From positions 18,945 to 82,944 of the forward strand of contig WRMW01000008.1 in NCBI GenBank assembly GCA_009776955.1: DNA of 64,000 nt. The letters run 5' to 3'. The notes under the pieces were generated by a model. That model saw only the letters and a program-made list of their open reading frames with translations. It made no database searches and was not told the origin of the DNA. Shown in pieces: positions 1 to 9,187 of the stretch; within the stretch, counting starts at the first letter, position 1; each line of letters begins with the position of its first letter. Source of the DNA: Clostridiales bacterium. Lineage in GTDB: Bacteria; Bacillota; Clostridia; Peptostreptococcales; Anaerovoracaceae. The translations under genes were made by a program, and so were the position numbers.

Positions 1-261
1 CGGACGCTGGTACTGCTTCTGGCTGCTTTGATGTCGGTCGCGCTGTTCGTGTGCGTCACGGGGCTGATATCCGTGGTGTACTATCCGATGTTTGTTATGG
101 AGAGCGTTTCTCCCTTTGCGGGGATTGCGTATGTCTGCCACGGCGCGGTTTGCTTGCTGCCGCTTGCGCTTGAACTTAGGGAGGACGCGATTTGGAACAT
201 GGCGCTGCACGGGTGCGGAGCGTGCGCTGGAAGGCAGGAGGGCGTGCCATGTTTGAAGTGA
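1..261 (+). CDS. Integral membrane protein, C-terminal fragment (probable ECF/cobalt-type ABC transporter membrane component), truncated by window start
   Basis: Open frame 1 from base 1 with hydrophobic helices (LVLLLAALMSVALFVCVTGLISVVYYPMF); its stop overlaps the ATPase start at 249. Confidence 0.55.
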   Translation, partial: RTLVLLLAALMSVALFVCVTGLISVVYYPMFVMESVSPFAGIAYVCHGAVCLLPLALELREDAIWNMALHGCGACAGRQEGVPCLK

Positions 262-2078
262 GGGGGCTGACGTTTGCCTACCCTGAGCGGGGGCGGGCGG
301 CGCTTTCCGATGTGTCGCTGTCGGTGGAAGCGGGCGAGTTTGTGGTGATATGCGGCAAGTCGGGGTGCGGCAAGTCCACGCTACTGCGCCACTTAAAGAC
401 AGTGCTTACGCCGTTTGGCAGACGGGAGGGCGAGGTGTTTTTTGACGGCCGCTTGGTCGAAAGCATTTCAAAGCGCGAGCAGGCCTCACGAATAGGCTTT
501 GTATTGCAGAGCGCCGAGAACCAGATTGTCACCGACAAGGTGTGGCATGAACTGGCGTTCGGTCTTGAAAGCCTTGGCGAGAAAACGCCTGTCATACGGC
601 GGCGCGTTGCGGAGATGGCGTCGTTTTTCGGTATTCAGGAGTGGTACGAGAAAAGCGTGTTCGAGCTTTCGGGCGGGCAGAAGCAGATACTTGCGCTTGC
701 GGCGGTGCTGGCCATGCAGCCAGATGTGCTGATACTCGACGAGCCGACGAGCCAGCTCGACCCGATTGCGGCAGAGGACTTTATAGAAACGCTAAAAAAG
801 ATAAATGATGAGATAGGCACGACCATTATCCTGTCCGAGCACAGGCTTGAGGGGGTGCTGCCGAGGGCCGACAGGGTGGCAGTGATGGCAGAGGGGCGGG
901 TGCTGTGCGAGGGGGGCGCGTCCGAGGTGGCGTGGGAGTTGAAGCGTCTGGGGGATCCGATGTTGACTGCTATGCCGACGCCGGTGCGGGTGTATTTGGC
1001 GCTGGAAGCAAGCCAGGCCTTGCGACGCGTCCGCAGAGGTTCTACCGAAAGGCTCGCTCCGCCTTCGTTTGGCTCCGCCTCGCTTTCGGTAACCCCTTGC
1101 TCCGCCTCGCGCCTTCGGCGCTCGACGCGAAGTCCCGGCTTTTCTTCGGTCCGGCAAGTGCCGCAGACTGTGCGGGAGGGGCGGGTTTATCTTGAGGGGA
1201 AGTACGCTGGACGTGGCGTGGACGGTGAGCGTGGCGTTGGTGGTGATGAGCCTGCTCGCAATAATGACGGTGCCACCCGCGAGCCTATTATCGAGATGAA
1301 GGAGCTGTGGTTTCGGTATGAGCGCGATGGGCGTGACATTGTGAAAGACCTTGCGCTCAATGTATATCCGGGCGAGTTTGTGGCAGTGGTAGGCGGCAAC
1401 GGCGTGGGCAAAAGCACCATGCTCGGCATCGTGGCCGGCGACAACAAATATTACCGAGGCAAGGCGCGTGTCCTCGGCTTCGACCCGAAAAAGGCTGACG
1501 GGCGGTGCCTTACCGACGCGGGCTTGGCTGTGTTGCCCCAAGACCCGCAGACATTGTTCACGCGCGCCACGGTCTTTGACAACCTTATAGATGTGGCAAC
1601 GGCCCATGCGAAACGGCGCGGCGAGCCTGCGAGCCCCGAAGAAATAGAAGCGGAAGTGTGCCGCGTCTGCGAAATGACAGACATAGTGAACCTGATGGGT
1701 TTTCACCCCTTTGACGTAAGCGGCGGCGAGCAACAGCGCACCGGGCTTGCGATGGCGTTGCTTACAAAACCAAAGTTATTATTGCTCGACGAGCCAACCA
1801 AGGGGATGGACAGCTTTTTCAAGGAGAAGTTTTCCGCAATACTGAAGCGTCTTTGCTCGGACGGGATTGCCGTGCTTATGGTCTCGCATGACGTGGAGTT
1901 TTGCGCGAAATATACAGACCGCTGTGCGTTGTTTTTCAATGGCGGCATCGTCAGCGAGGGCACGCCACGCAAGTTTTTCAGCGGAAACAGCTTCTATACG
2001 ACCGCCGCCAACCGCATGGCGCGGGGGTTGTTCCACGACGCGATCACCGCAGAGGAAGTCGTGGCTCTGCTTTTATAA
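249..2078 (+). CDS. ECF-type ABC transporter ATP-binding protein with two fused ATPase domains (CbiO/EcfA-EcfA' like)
   Basis: Two Walker A (GKSGCGKST, GGNGVGKST), two signature (LSGGQKQ, VSGGEQQ) and two Walker B (LILDEPTSQ, LLLLDEPTKG) motifs in one ORF; ATG at 249. Confidence 0.9.
   Translation: MFEVRGLTFAYPERGRAALSDVSLSVEAGEFVVICGKSGCGKSTLLRHLKTVLTPFGRREGEVFFDGRLVESISKREQASRIGFVLQSAENQIVTDKVWHELAFGLESLGEKTPVIRRRVAEMASFFGIQEWYEKSVFELSGGQKQILALAAVLAMQPDVLILDEPTSQLDPIAAEDFIETLKKINDEIGTTIILSEHRLEGVLPRADRVAVMAEGRVLCEGGASEVAWELKRLGDPMLTAMPTPVRVYLALEASQALRRVRRGSTERLAPPSFGSASLSVTPCSASRLRRSTRSPGFSSVRQVPQTVREGRVYLEGKYAGRGVDGERGVGGDEPARNNDGATREPIIEMKELWFRYERDGRDIVKDLALNVYPGEFVAVVGGNGVGKSTMLGIVAGDNKYYRGKARVLGFDPKKADGRCLTDAGLAVLPQDPQTLFTRATVFDNLIDVATAHAKRRGEPASPEEIEAEVCRVCEMTDIVNLMGFHPFDVSGGEQQRTGLAMALLTKPKLLLLDEPTKGMDSFFKEKFSAILKRLCSDGIAVLMVSHDVEFCAKYTDRCALFFNGGIVSEGTPRKFFSGNSFYTTAANRMARGLFHDAITAEEVVALLL
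1030..1150. repeat. In-frame palindromic, 'gctccgcct'-rich insert in the inter-domain linker of the ABC ATPase
   Basis: Inverted repeat taccgaaag...ctttcggta; gcgccttcggcgc palindrome; repeated (g)gctccgcct units; encodes low-complexity S/R-rich linker. Confidence 0.5.
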
Positions 2079-2148
2079 TGGACAGGGAGTATTCGGTGCA
2101 TTAATATATGACTTGAGGAAATCGAATATGAACTTGTGAGAAGAAACC

Positions 2149-2736
2149 ATGCGGCTTTTTATTGCGATAAATTTAAGTGATGGCATGAAGGACGTGCTTG
2201 ATGAGACTGCGGCGGAGTTGCGTTCGGTTGCGCGGCGCGGGCGTTATACCCATCGCGAAAACCTGCATCTGACGCTTGTGTTTATCGGCGAGAGCGACCG
2301 CGTGGATGACATCCTCGATGTGATGGAGGACGTGGCGGAGGAGTTTTTCACCGAACCCATTCGGTTGGCATTGTCGGGGGCGGGGGCGTTTCGAAGGAGC
2401 GGAGGCGATTTGCACTGGGTCGGCGTGGAAAGCACGCCGGAGCTGAAAGCCCTTGCGAAGGCTCTGGCCGACGGCCTCCGCGCCGACGGGTTTGATATCG
2501 AGAGGCGCCGCTATGTGCCGCATATCACGATAGCCCGCGAGGTGGTTGTGGGTGCGGGCGGCGGTGCAGACGGCGGGGGCGGGGCTGGCGGTGCCGCTGT
2601 CAAAGTACACCTTGCCACTATGGAAGCGGACCATATATCCATTATGCGCTCAGACCACATAGGCGGCCGGCTTGTCTACACCGAAGTCGCCTCCGTGCCC
2701 TGCGGTTCACTTGCTTACGCGAAAGACCCTCTTTGA
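2149..2736 (+). CDS. thpR: RNA 2',3'-cyclic phosphodiesterase (2'-5' RNA ligase family)
   Basis: MRLFIAINL start, HLTLVFIGE and HITIARE (two HxT/S motifs). Confidence 0.88.
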   Translation: MRLFIAINLSDGMKDVLDETAAELRSVARRGRYTHRENLHLTLVFIGESDRVDDILDVMEDVAEEFFTEPIRLALSGAGAFRRSGGDLHWVGVESTPELKALAKALADGLRADGFDIERRRYVPHITIAREVVVGAGGGADGGGGAGGAAVKVHLATMEADHISIMRSDHIGGRLVYTEVASVPCGSLAYAKDPL

Positions 2737-5412
2737 GAACTCGCTCCCTACAATCGGCACCAGTATAAAGGCTATGCAGGCAAGAAGCTGCGTGATGCTT
2801 AGCGGCACCACCGTAAAGACGTCGCCAAAAACCGGGACGTACACGACGGCAACCAATATCGCCAGCGAAAGCCCCATTGATATATTCAAGAATTTGTTTC
2901 CGAACAAAGCCCGTTTGAATCCCAAGAACGTTTCGGTCTTGGATGTGTACGCCAGCAAGAGCTCGCTCGCCACCAAGGTGAAAAAGCACATGGATATCGC
3001 CACATTGTAGTCGTGGAGATTTAGCCCGTATAGGAACGCCCCCAGCGATCCCGCGCAAAGGAAAACAGCCCTGAAAGCGACCGAGCCACGCATGGCCTTG
3101 TTTATTATCGCCTCCCCGGGGTCTCGTGGGCGACGCTGCATCACCCCAGGCTCTTTGCCCTCCATGCCAAGGGCAAAGGCGGGGAAGGCGTCCGTAAGCA
3201 GGTTCACGAACAAAAGCTGGGTCGCTACAAGCGGCACCGGTAGCCCGAAAACTATTCCTAGGAGTATCACCAATATCTCGCCGATATTGCACGCAAGCAA
3301 ATAGCCCGTGACCTTTCGGATGTTTCCGTAAATCGTCCGGCCCTGCTCCACGGCGCTCACTATGCTTACGAAATTGTCGTCGGTCAATATCATGTCCGCT
3401 GCCTCTTTTGAGACGTCCGTGCCTGTGATGCCCATCGCGATGCCGATGTCCGCCTTTTTGAGAGAGGGTGCGTCGTTTACGCCGTCGCCGGTCATCGCCA
3501 CGATATTGTTGTTTTCCTTGATGGCCGTCACGATGCGTACCTTGTGCTCGGGCGACACCCTTGCGAAAACATTTGCATGCTTCACATGCTCCCTAAGCTG
3601 CTCGTCGCTCATCCCGCTTATGGCGGCACCGTCCAACACCTCGTCGCCAGGTGCCATGATGCCCAAGGCCTCCGCTATGGCGGCGGCCGTCGTCTTGTGG
3701 TCGCCAGTAATCATCTTGACGTTGATGCCTGCGCCGTGGCATTGCTCGACGGCCGCCTTCACTTCCTCGCGCGGGGGGTCTATCATGCACATCATGCCCA
3801 CGTAGACCAAGCCATCTTCCTTGCCGTCTATTGCGGCCTCGTTTTCGTATTCTTTGTACGCAAACCCCAGGACGCGTAAGGCCTGTTTTGCAAACGCTTC
3901 GTTTTGGGCGGTCAGCCGCTGCCGTATATCATCCGTCATGGGCACGACGTCGCCGTCTATGAATACTGAGGCGGAGCGTCCGATAATGGCGTCGGGTGCG
4001 CCCTTGGTGTTCATAATGACCTCGCCGCCCTTGATGCCGTCCTTGAGATTGTAGGTGGACATCAGCTTTCTGTCCGAGTCGAAAGGTATTTCCTGCACTC
4101 TTTCGTAAAGCCCGTTCAGCTCGTCCTTGTCCATGCCGAGCTTCGTGCCGAACACCAGCATGGCAGCCTCGGTCGGGTCGCCTATGATTTTCGCTTCGTG
4201 CCTGTCGTAGATGGAGTCGTTGCACAGTACTGAAATTTTTGCCATTAAAGGGATATTTTGGCTAACAGTTGGGGTGTCCGCTTTTGCTTCTCCGTCTGCC
4301 CAGACATCGCCACTCGCCACGACCTCGCCCTCTGCGCTATAGCCGACCCCCGTTACTTCGTATGTGGTGCTTGCATCAAAGACTTTTACGACGGTCATCT
4401 TGTTTTGGGTCATAGTGCCGGTCTTGTCCGAGCATATGACGGTGGTGCTGCCAAGAGTCTCGACCGCTCGCAGCTTCTTCACTATGGCGTTGGACTTGAC
4501 CATCTTCTGCACGCCGATAGCCAGTATGACCGTGGCAACGATCGCCACGCCCTCCGGCACCGCCGCCACCGCAAGCGACACCGACACCATCAGCATTTCG
4601 ATTATGTCCATGCCACGCAGGAAGCCGATGCAGAATATGAACGCGCAGGTGAGGATGCAGACGATGCCCAAGGTCTTTGCCATGGCGTTCAGCTTGTCCT
4701 GGAGCGGGGTGTTCGCCTCGTCGGTCTCGCTCAAAATGGTGGCTATCTTGCCCATTTCGGTGTCCATGCCTGTGGCGTAGACCACGCCCACGCCCCTGCC
4801 GTAAGTGACTACCGTCCCCATGGACGCTAGGTTTATCCTGTCGCCCAATGTTGTTCCGTTATCCAAGACGGCAAGGGCATCTTTCTCGACCGCCAACGAC
4901 TCCCCGGTCAAGGCCGCCTCGTCCACTTTCAGGTTCATGCTCTCGACTATCCTGACGTCCGCCGGTATATAGTCGCCTGCGTCCAGGATGATGATATCGC
5001 CGACCACCACATTCTCGGAATCGACCTTTTCGACCACGCCGCCCCTTCGTACCTTAGCCTTGGGGCTGGACATATCCTTGAGCTCTTTTAGCGCGTTGTC
5101 CGCCTTGTTCTCCTGCGTGATGCCGATAATCATATTTATGACGAGTATGGCAAATATGATGATTGCGTCCTTTTCGCCATCGCCCACGAGCATGGATATG
5201 ACCGCCGCAATAATAAGGATGATTACGAGAAAGTCCTTGAACTGCGCGAGTATCCTCAAAAGCAGGGACTTTTTCTTAGGGCTCCTGAGCCGGTTCGGGC
5301 CGTTCTGCTCAAGCCTTTTGGCGGCCTCGTCAGCACCAAGCCCATTGTGCATATCGGACCCCAATTCCGACAGGGTCTGCTCTATATCCTTGCTGTAAAA
5401 ATCGTTTTCCAC
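2707..5412 (-). CDS. Calcium-translocating-type P-type ATPase (SERCA/PMCA/PacL-like; may transport Mn2+)
   Basis: DKTGTMTQNKMTVVKV phosphorylation motif, TGES (ALTGESLAVEK), TGDGVNDAPSLKKADIGIAMG, PEGV in TM4. Confidence 0.93.
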   Translation of the reverse strand: MENDFYSKDIEQTLSELGSDMHNGLGADEAAKRLEQNGPNRLRSPKKKSLLLRILAQFKDFLVIILIIAAVISMLVGDGEKDAIIIFAILVINMIIGITQENKADNALKELKDMSSPKAKVRRGGVVEKVDSENVVVGDIIILDAGDYIPADVRIVESMNLKVDEAALTGESLAVEKDALAVLDNGTTLGDRINLASMGTVVTYGRGVGVVYATGMDTEMGKIATILSETDEANTPLQDKLNAMAKTLGIVCILTCAFIFCIGFLRGMDIIEMLMVSVSLAVAAVPEGVAIVATVILAIGVQKMVKSNAIVKKLRAVETLGSTTVICSDKTGTMTQNKMTVVKVFDASTTYEVTGVGYSAEGEVVASGDVWADGEAKADTPTVSQNIPLMAKISVLCNDSIYDRHEAKIIGDPTEAAMLVFGTKLGMDKDELNGLYERVQEIPFDSDRKLMSTYNLKDGIKGGEVIMNTKGAPDAIIGRSASVFIDGDVVPMTDDIRQRLTAQNEAFAKQALRVLGFAYKEYENEAAIDGKEDGLVYVGMMCMIDPPREEVKAAVEQCHGAGINVKMITGDHKTTAAAIAEALGIMAPGDEVLDGAAISGMSDEQLREHVKHANVFARVSPEHKVRIVTAIKENNNIVAMTGDGVNDAPSLKKADIGIAMGITGTDVSKEAADMILTDDNFVSIVSAVEQGRTIYGNIRKVTGYLLACNIGEILVILLGIVFGLPVPLVATQLLFVNLLTDAFPAFALGMEGKEPGVMQRRPRDPGEAIINKAMRGSVAFRAVFLCAGSLGAFLYGLNLHDYNVAISMCFFTLVASELLLAYTSKTETFLGFKRALFGNKFLNISMGLSLAILVAVVYVPVFGDVFTVVPLSITQLLACIAFILVPIVGSEFSKRVFRVSK

Positions 5413-5453
5413 TTACGCCTTTCCCTCCTGCCCGTCCCCGCCGAGCCTGGGAA

Positions 5454-5493
5454 ATAAAAAAGACCCATGCACGACCCAAAGGGCGTTACATGA
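5454..5493 (-). terminator. Rho-independent terminator / expression platform of the yybP-ykoY riboswitch
   Basis: Minus strand catgtaacgccc-ttt-gggtcgtgcatg followed by ggtcTTTTTTattt; its 5' arm reuses the P1 3' strand (catg). Confidence 0.65.
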
Positions 5494-5580
5494 ATCTCGT
5501 TCTTTAAGGCAAACCAGGCGCACCGGCCGTGATGTTGATTTGCCACGCGGAGCCATCCCGCGCAAACTACTCCCTCATGA
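5490..5580 (-). promoter_or_regulatory. Probable yybP-ykoY (manganese) riboswitch aptamer upstream of the P-type ATPase
   Basis: Minus strand reads catgaGGGAGTAGtttgcg...ATCAACATCACGG...CCTGGTTTGCC...AACGAGAttcatg: GGGAGTAG and AACGAGA consensus loops closed by a catga/tcatg P1. Confidence 0.72.
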
Positions 5581-5669
5581 ACTGCTATACTGTCCTCAAT
5601 AATATAGCAATAACGGTGAGGTTAGTAAAGTGTTTTTTGAGGGGCTTCCAGGGCGCCATTTGTTGGGTT

Positions 5670-5867
5670 TTAGGCAACGCTGCTTCGAGAGGGCATCACC
5701 CCTTGTCGTTTAGCACGCTTCCTGAAATATATCCGCAGCTCGATGCCGAGTACAAACAATGTGGCGATGCCAAAGCCAAGCATAAGGATTTCATGCACCA
5801 CCGCAAAATAAGCTATATACACTCTATCACTGCCTATAGAAAGATTCTCGCTTTTGCAAAGCGTCAA
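5670..5867 (-). CDS. Hypothetical small membrane protein (one TM), possibly remnant sequence after apbE fragment
   Basis: ORF with TM segment EILMLGFGIATLFVLGIELRIYF; TTG start, no clear RBS. Confidence 0.3.
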   Translation of the reverse strand: MTLCKSENLSIGSDRVYIAYFAVVHEILMLGFGIATLFVLGIELRIYFRKRAKRQGVMPSRSSVA

Positions 5868-5883
5868 GGTTTTGCTTATGCTG

Positions 5884-6168
5884 TCAGAGGACGGCAGTTT
5901 GTTTCCGCCCCCTGCGTCCCTCCAAAACCGTCAGCATATCTGACTTCACATTTACAGCCGATTCACCCGCAAAACGGTTTAGCAGCGAAACCTCGCTCCC
6001 TTCCCTGTATAGGCTCATCGCACATTCCAGCATATGCAGCTTTTTTGCGGAGGCGGCGTATATCTTGTCGGGGGCTCTGCCGAAGTTTTTCTGCTCCACA
6101 GGCGTGTTCATGATAAAGTCCTGTGCCGTAAAGCTCTGCACATCGGAAACGGATTCTTGTATTCCCAT
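5884..6168 (-). pseudogene. ApbE-like FAD:protein FMN transferase, N-terminal fragment only
   Basis: DFIMNTPVEQKNFG...AMSLYREGSEVSLLNRFAGESAVNVKSDMLTVLE resembles the ApbE N-terminal region (SxYxxxSEvSrLN); ends after ~94 aa without the catalytic C-terminal part. Confidence 0.55.
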
Positions 6169-6590
6169 TATTGTGCCTGTCTACCCCCGCTCTCTGGCAC
6201 ACCTTCTTCCAAGGCAAGTTCAATCGCCTTGAGGATCACCTTGCTACTGTTTGTCGCGCCAGAGACCGTATCGACATCCAATGTCTGATTCAATATGACA
6301 TCTTCCGTGATGACCTCCGCTGACGCGCCTCTGCCATTGTGGTGCTCGTTGATTGTTATCCCAGCAATCCTATGGCCTTTCACGACAACATCGACATCGA
6401 CAGAGATAAGGCCGGCATCGAAAAACCCATTATAGACACCGTCTTGAACCAATGAAATGTCCGGGGTCGCGATCACAGTGTCCGCTATGACTTTTTGGTA
6501 TCTCGCCGTATCATGCAGTACTTTCCCTCCAAACCCGAGGAACACGGCGACGACAACGCATACAATTACAATTACAGCTTTCTTTTTCAA
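6168..6590 (-). CDS. FMN-binding domain protein (RnfG/NqrC-like FMN_bind), membrane anchored
   Basis: N-terminal TM helix, C-terminal DVDTVSGATNSSK (SGAT flavinylation motif); stop/start overlap TAATG with the downstream apbE fragment. Confidence 0.8.
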   Translation of the reverse strand: MKKKAVIVIVCVVVAVFLGFGGKVLHDTARYQKVIADTVIATPDISLVQDGVYNGFFDAGLISVDVDVVVKGHRIAGITINEHHNGRGASAEVITEDVILNQTLDVDTVSGATNSSKVILKAIELALEEGVPESGGRQAQ

Positions 6591-6706
6591 AACAATTCCC
6601 TCCTGTCAAAACGTCATACAAAACCATCAAAGCCATAATACTGCAACGTGCTCAAATGCGAATTTAAGCAAGATTGAGGGAAGGTTAAAAAGGGGTTAAA
6701 AAAGCT

Positions 6707-7945
6707 TTATCGGGGCATCTTTTTCAATATCAGCATTATGACGATCCCGCCGACCGCGCAGCACGAAGCTATCACAAATGCCGGGAACATAAGGCTGATA
6801 TCGTCCGCAGCGATGTTTTTGTAATGCCCTGCAATCTGCGAGGACACTATCGCGGCGACGCCGAAGCCCAGCAGCACAAACCCGTAGTTGGCCGCCATAT
6901 GCTTTGCGCCGAAGATGTCGGAGGTCAGCGAGGGGAAGGTGCTCAGCCCGCCGCCGTAGAAGAAGCCGATAAGCGCAATCAGGACATAAATAGCATAATC
7001 CTGTGCGACGTTCACGAAAAGCGCGAACACGGCAGAGCCCGCGAGCAATATCAATATCGTGTTGATACGGCCGAGCTTGTCCGAGACCATGCCCCAGAAC
7101 AGGCGTCCGAGCGAATTAGTCATCGAAATCGCGAGGACGCCGATGGTCGCTGTCGATTCGAGTCCTTTCGCGACCGCGATGGGCTTCGCGAAACCTATCA
7201 TCATAAGGCCGCCCATGCAGGCGAGCAAAAAGGCGGCTGTGATCAGGTAGTATTTCGTGGTCTTGACCATTTCCGAGGACGTGTAATTTTTGGGCTCGTT
7301 TACGCTTGCGTTCACGTCGTCGGACGCGGCGGCCTCCATACCATAGCCTTCGGGGGGATTCTTCATAAAGATGCTTCCGATGGAGCATACGACGAGAAAG
7401 ACCACGCCCAGAACCATAAAAGTCTTGGGCTCGCCGATGCCTGCCCCTCCAAAAGTCACTATCAGCGACTCCACAATGGGCGTGAAAATCACTCCGCCAA
7501 AACCGAGCGTTGCCACTATTATGCCGGTTACGCGTCCCTTCTTGGTTGGATACCATTTCTGGGCGCAGGCGATGGTGGTGGAATACATAAAGCCCATGCC
7601 GATGCCGCCCATGATGCCGTAAGTGACCCATAGCAGCCAAGGGACTTCAGCCGTCACGAGCGACGCAAGGAAAAACCCGGCGGCAAGAATGAGCCCGCCG
7701 ATAAACACGACGATGCGCGTGGTGTACTTGACGGCCAGCTTGCCGCCTATGACGCTCCCGATGGCGAGCAGGGCAAGCAAAAGCGAGAACGTAAGCCCCG
7801 CCGCCGCATTGTCGCCGCCAAATATGCTGTCCGCGATACCCGTCTGGAACACGCTCCAGATATATGCGATCCCGATGGTCAACTGTATTGCGATTGCCGC
7901 AAACACGACTTTCAAACCTGATTTTTTGTCCATAGTATTGTTCAT
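6707..7945 (-). CDS. MFS transporter, OxlT (oxalate:formate antiporter) family
   Basis: 12-TM protein starting MNNTMDKKSGLKVVFAAIAIQLTIGIAYIWSVFQTGI, typical OxlT-family N-terminus. Confidence 0.85.
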   Translation of the reverse strand: MNNTMDKKSGLKVVFAAIAIQLTIGIAYIWSVFQTGIADSIFGGDNAAAGLTFSLLLALLAIGSVIGGKLAVKYTTRIVVFIGGLILAAGFFLASLVTAEVPWLLWVTYGIMGGIGMGFMYSTTIACAQKWYPTKKGRVTGIIVATLGFGGVIFTPIVESLIVTFGGAGIGEPKTFMVLGVVFLVVCSIGSIFMKNPPEGYGMEAAASDDVNASVNEPKNYTSSEMVKTTKYYLITAAFLLACMGGLMMIGFAKPIAVAKGLESTATIGVLAISMTNSLGRLFWGMVSDKLGRINTILILLAGSAVFALFVNVAQDYAIYVLIALIGFFYGGGLSTFPSLTSDIFGAKHMAANYGFVLLGFGVAAIVSSQIAGHYKNIAADDISLMFPAFVIASCCAVGGIVIMLILKKMPR

Positions 7946-8011
7946 AGTATTTATCTCCGCCGAGTATATTAACACACTTGCGGCAACTGGGGCAAATGGT
8001 AAAATGGGAGC

Positions 8012-9187
8012 ATGAAAGAGCGCATCGTATTCTTGTATATCGTGACGTTGGCGGGGGTAGCCATGTCGTTTGCTCTTGGGAATAGTGTGGGTGCGGTGCA
8101 GACGGTGGTGGCGGCTCTGGCGGCGGTGGTGCTTGTGAGTGCCGCATTGCTGTTCGGGCTTTTGGGGCGGCTGTGGGTCGGTCGTGTAGGGCTGGTGCTT
8201 GCCATCGCCGTGACGTTGTGGGCTGTGGGATCTGCCGCTTTGCCGATGGCGGCCATGGCGGCATTGTGGGCTTTGCTGCCAATGCAGCGGGATGGCGGTA
8301 TGGGGGAAGGGCTTGTGTCCGTTTGCGTTGTGATCGCCTGTGTGAGCGTTGCGTTGGCGCTGATATTCTGGCCGGAGCCTATGGTGGTCGTAAGCGTCGC
8401 CTTGCTGTTCGGCCTGTCGGCATATGCGCTTAGGCTGATGGGGCGGCTGGAAAGCGCGGAGCGGTCGGCGGAGGGGAATTTGGGCAGGGCAGAAGAACTG
8501 AAGGGGCTGCTTGGGAGCCGTAAGCGGATGGTGAGGACTGCGGAGCATGTTTCGAGGCTTGAGGAACGAAACAGGCTTGCGGCACGCATTCACGACGAGA
8601 TAGGCCACGGCATGTCGGGGAGCATATTGCTTCTTGAGGGGGCGGAGCTTGTGATGGACAAGGAGCCGGAAAAGGCACGCGAGACCGTAAGAAAAGTTAC
8701 GGAAAACCTGCGCGAGAGCGTCGAGGAAATTCGCAAGGTCCTGCGGGAGGAACGCTCGGCCTCTGCCAAGGTCAGCCTGGCGCGGATAGAGAACGAGCTG
8801 AGCGCTTTTGAGGCCGACCATCCGCAGATAAAGACCCTGCTTGAAACCGAAGGGGATATGGGCAGGGTGGACGCCACGGTCTGGACCTGCGTGCATGAAA
8901 ACTTGGTTGAGGCGTTGACGAACGTGTTAAAACACTCGGCGGCAACCGCATTCAGCGTCAGCCTGAAGAACAGCGGGGCGCTTTTGCGCGTCGAGTTTGC
9001 AGACAATGGCGGGGGGGCGGAGCAAGGCGGCGTAGCGGGCGGTTTTAAGGAGCGGGACGAGACCATGGCCGGTATCGGGCTGCAGAGCATGGAGGAAAGG
9101 GCGGCGCTATGCTATGGGCGGTGCTTTTTCAGGCATGAGCCGGACGGCTTTCATATAGTGATGACTTTTCCAAGGAGAGGACAATGA
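8012..9187 (+). CDS. Sensor histidine kinase (NarL/LiaS-type, HisKA_3)
   Basis: N-terminal TM helices, ARIHDEIGHGMSGSI H-box, HENLVEALTNVLKHS N-box. Confidence 0.88.
   Translation: MKERIVFLYIVTLAGVAMSFALGNSVGAVQTVVAALAAVVLVSAALLFGLLGRLWVGRVGLVLAIAVTLWAVGSAALPMAAMAALWALLPMQRDGGMGEGLVSVCVVIACVSVALALIFWPEPMVVVSVALLFGLSAYALRLMGRLESAERSAEGNLGRAEELKGLLGSRKRMVRTAEHVSRLEERNRLAARIHDEIGHGMSGSILLLEGAELVMDKEPEKARETVRKVTENLRESVEEIRKVLREERSASAKVSLARIENELSAFEADHPQIKTLLETEGDMGRVDATVWTCVHENLVEALTNVLKHSAATAFSVSLKNSGALLRVEFADNGGGAEQGGVAGGFKERDETMAGIGLQSMEERAALCYGRCFFRHEPDGFHIVMTFPRRGQ

Noticed and set aside
7946-8896. N-terminal extension of the OxlT ORF up to 8896
   Set aside because: Extension is antisense to the histidine kinase and low complexity; OxlT homology begins at MNNTMDKKSG (7945).
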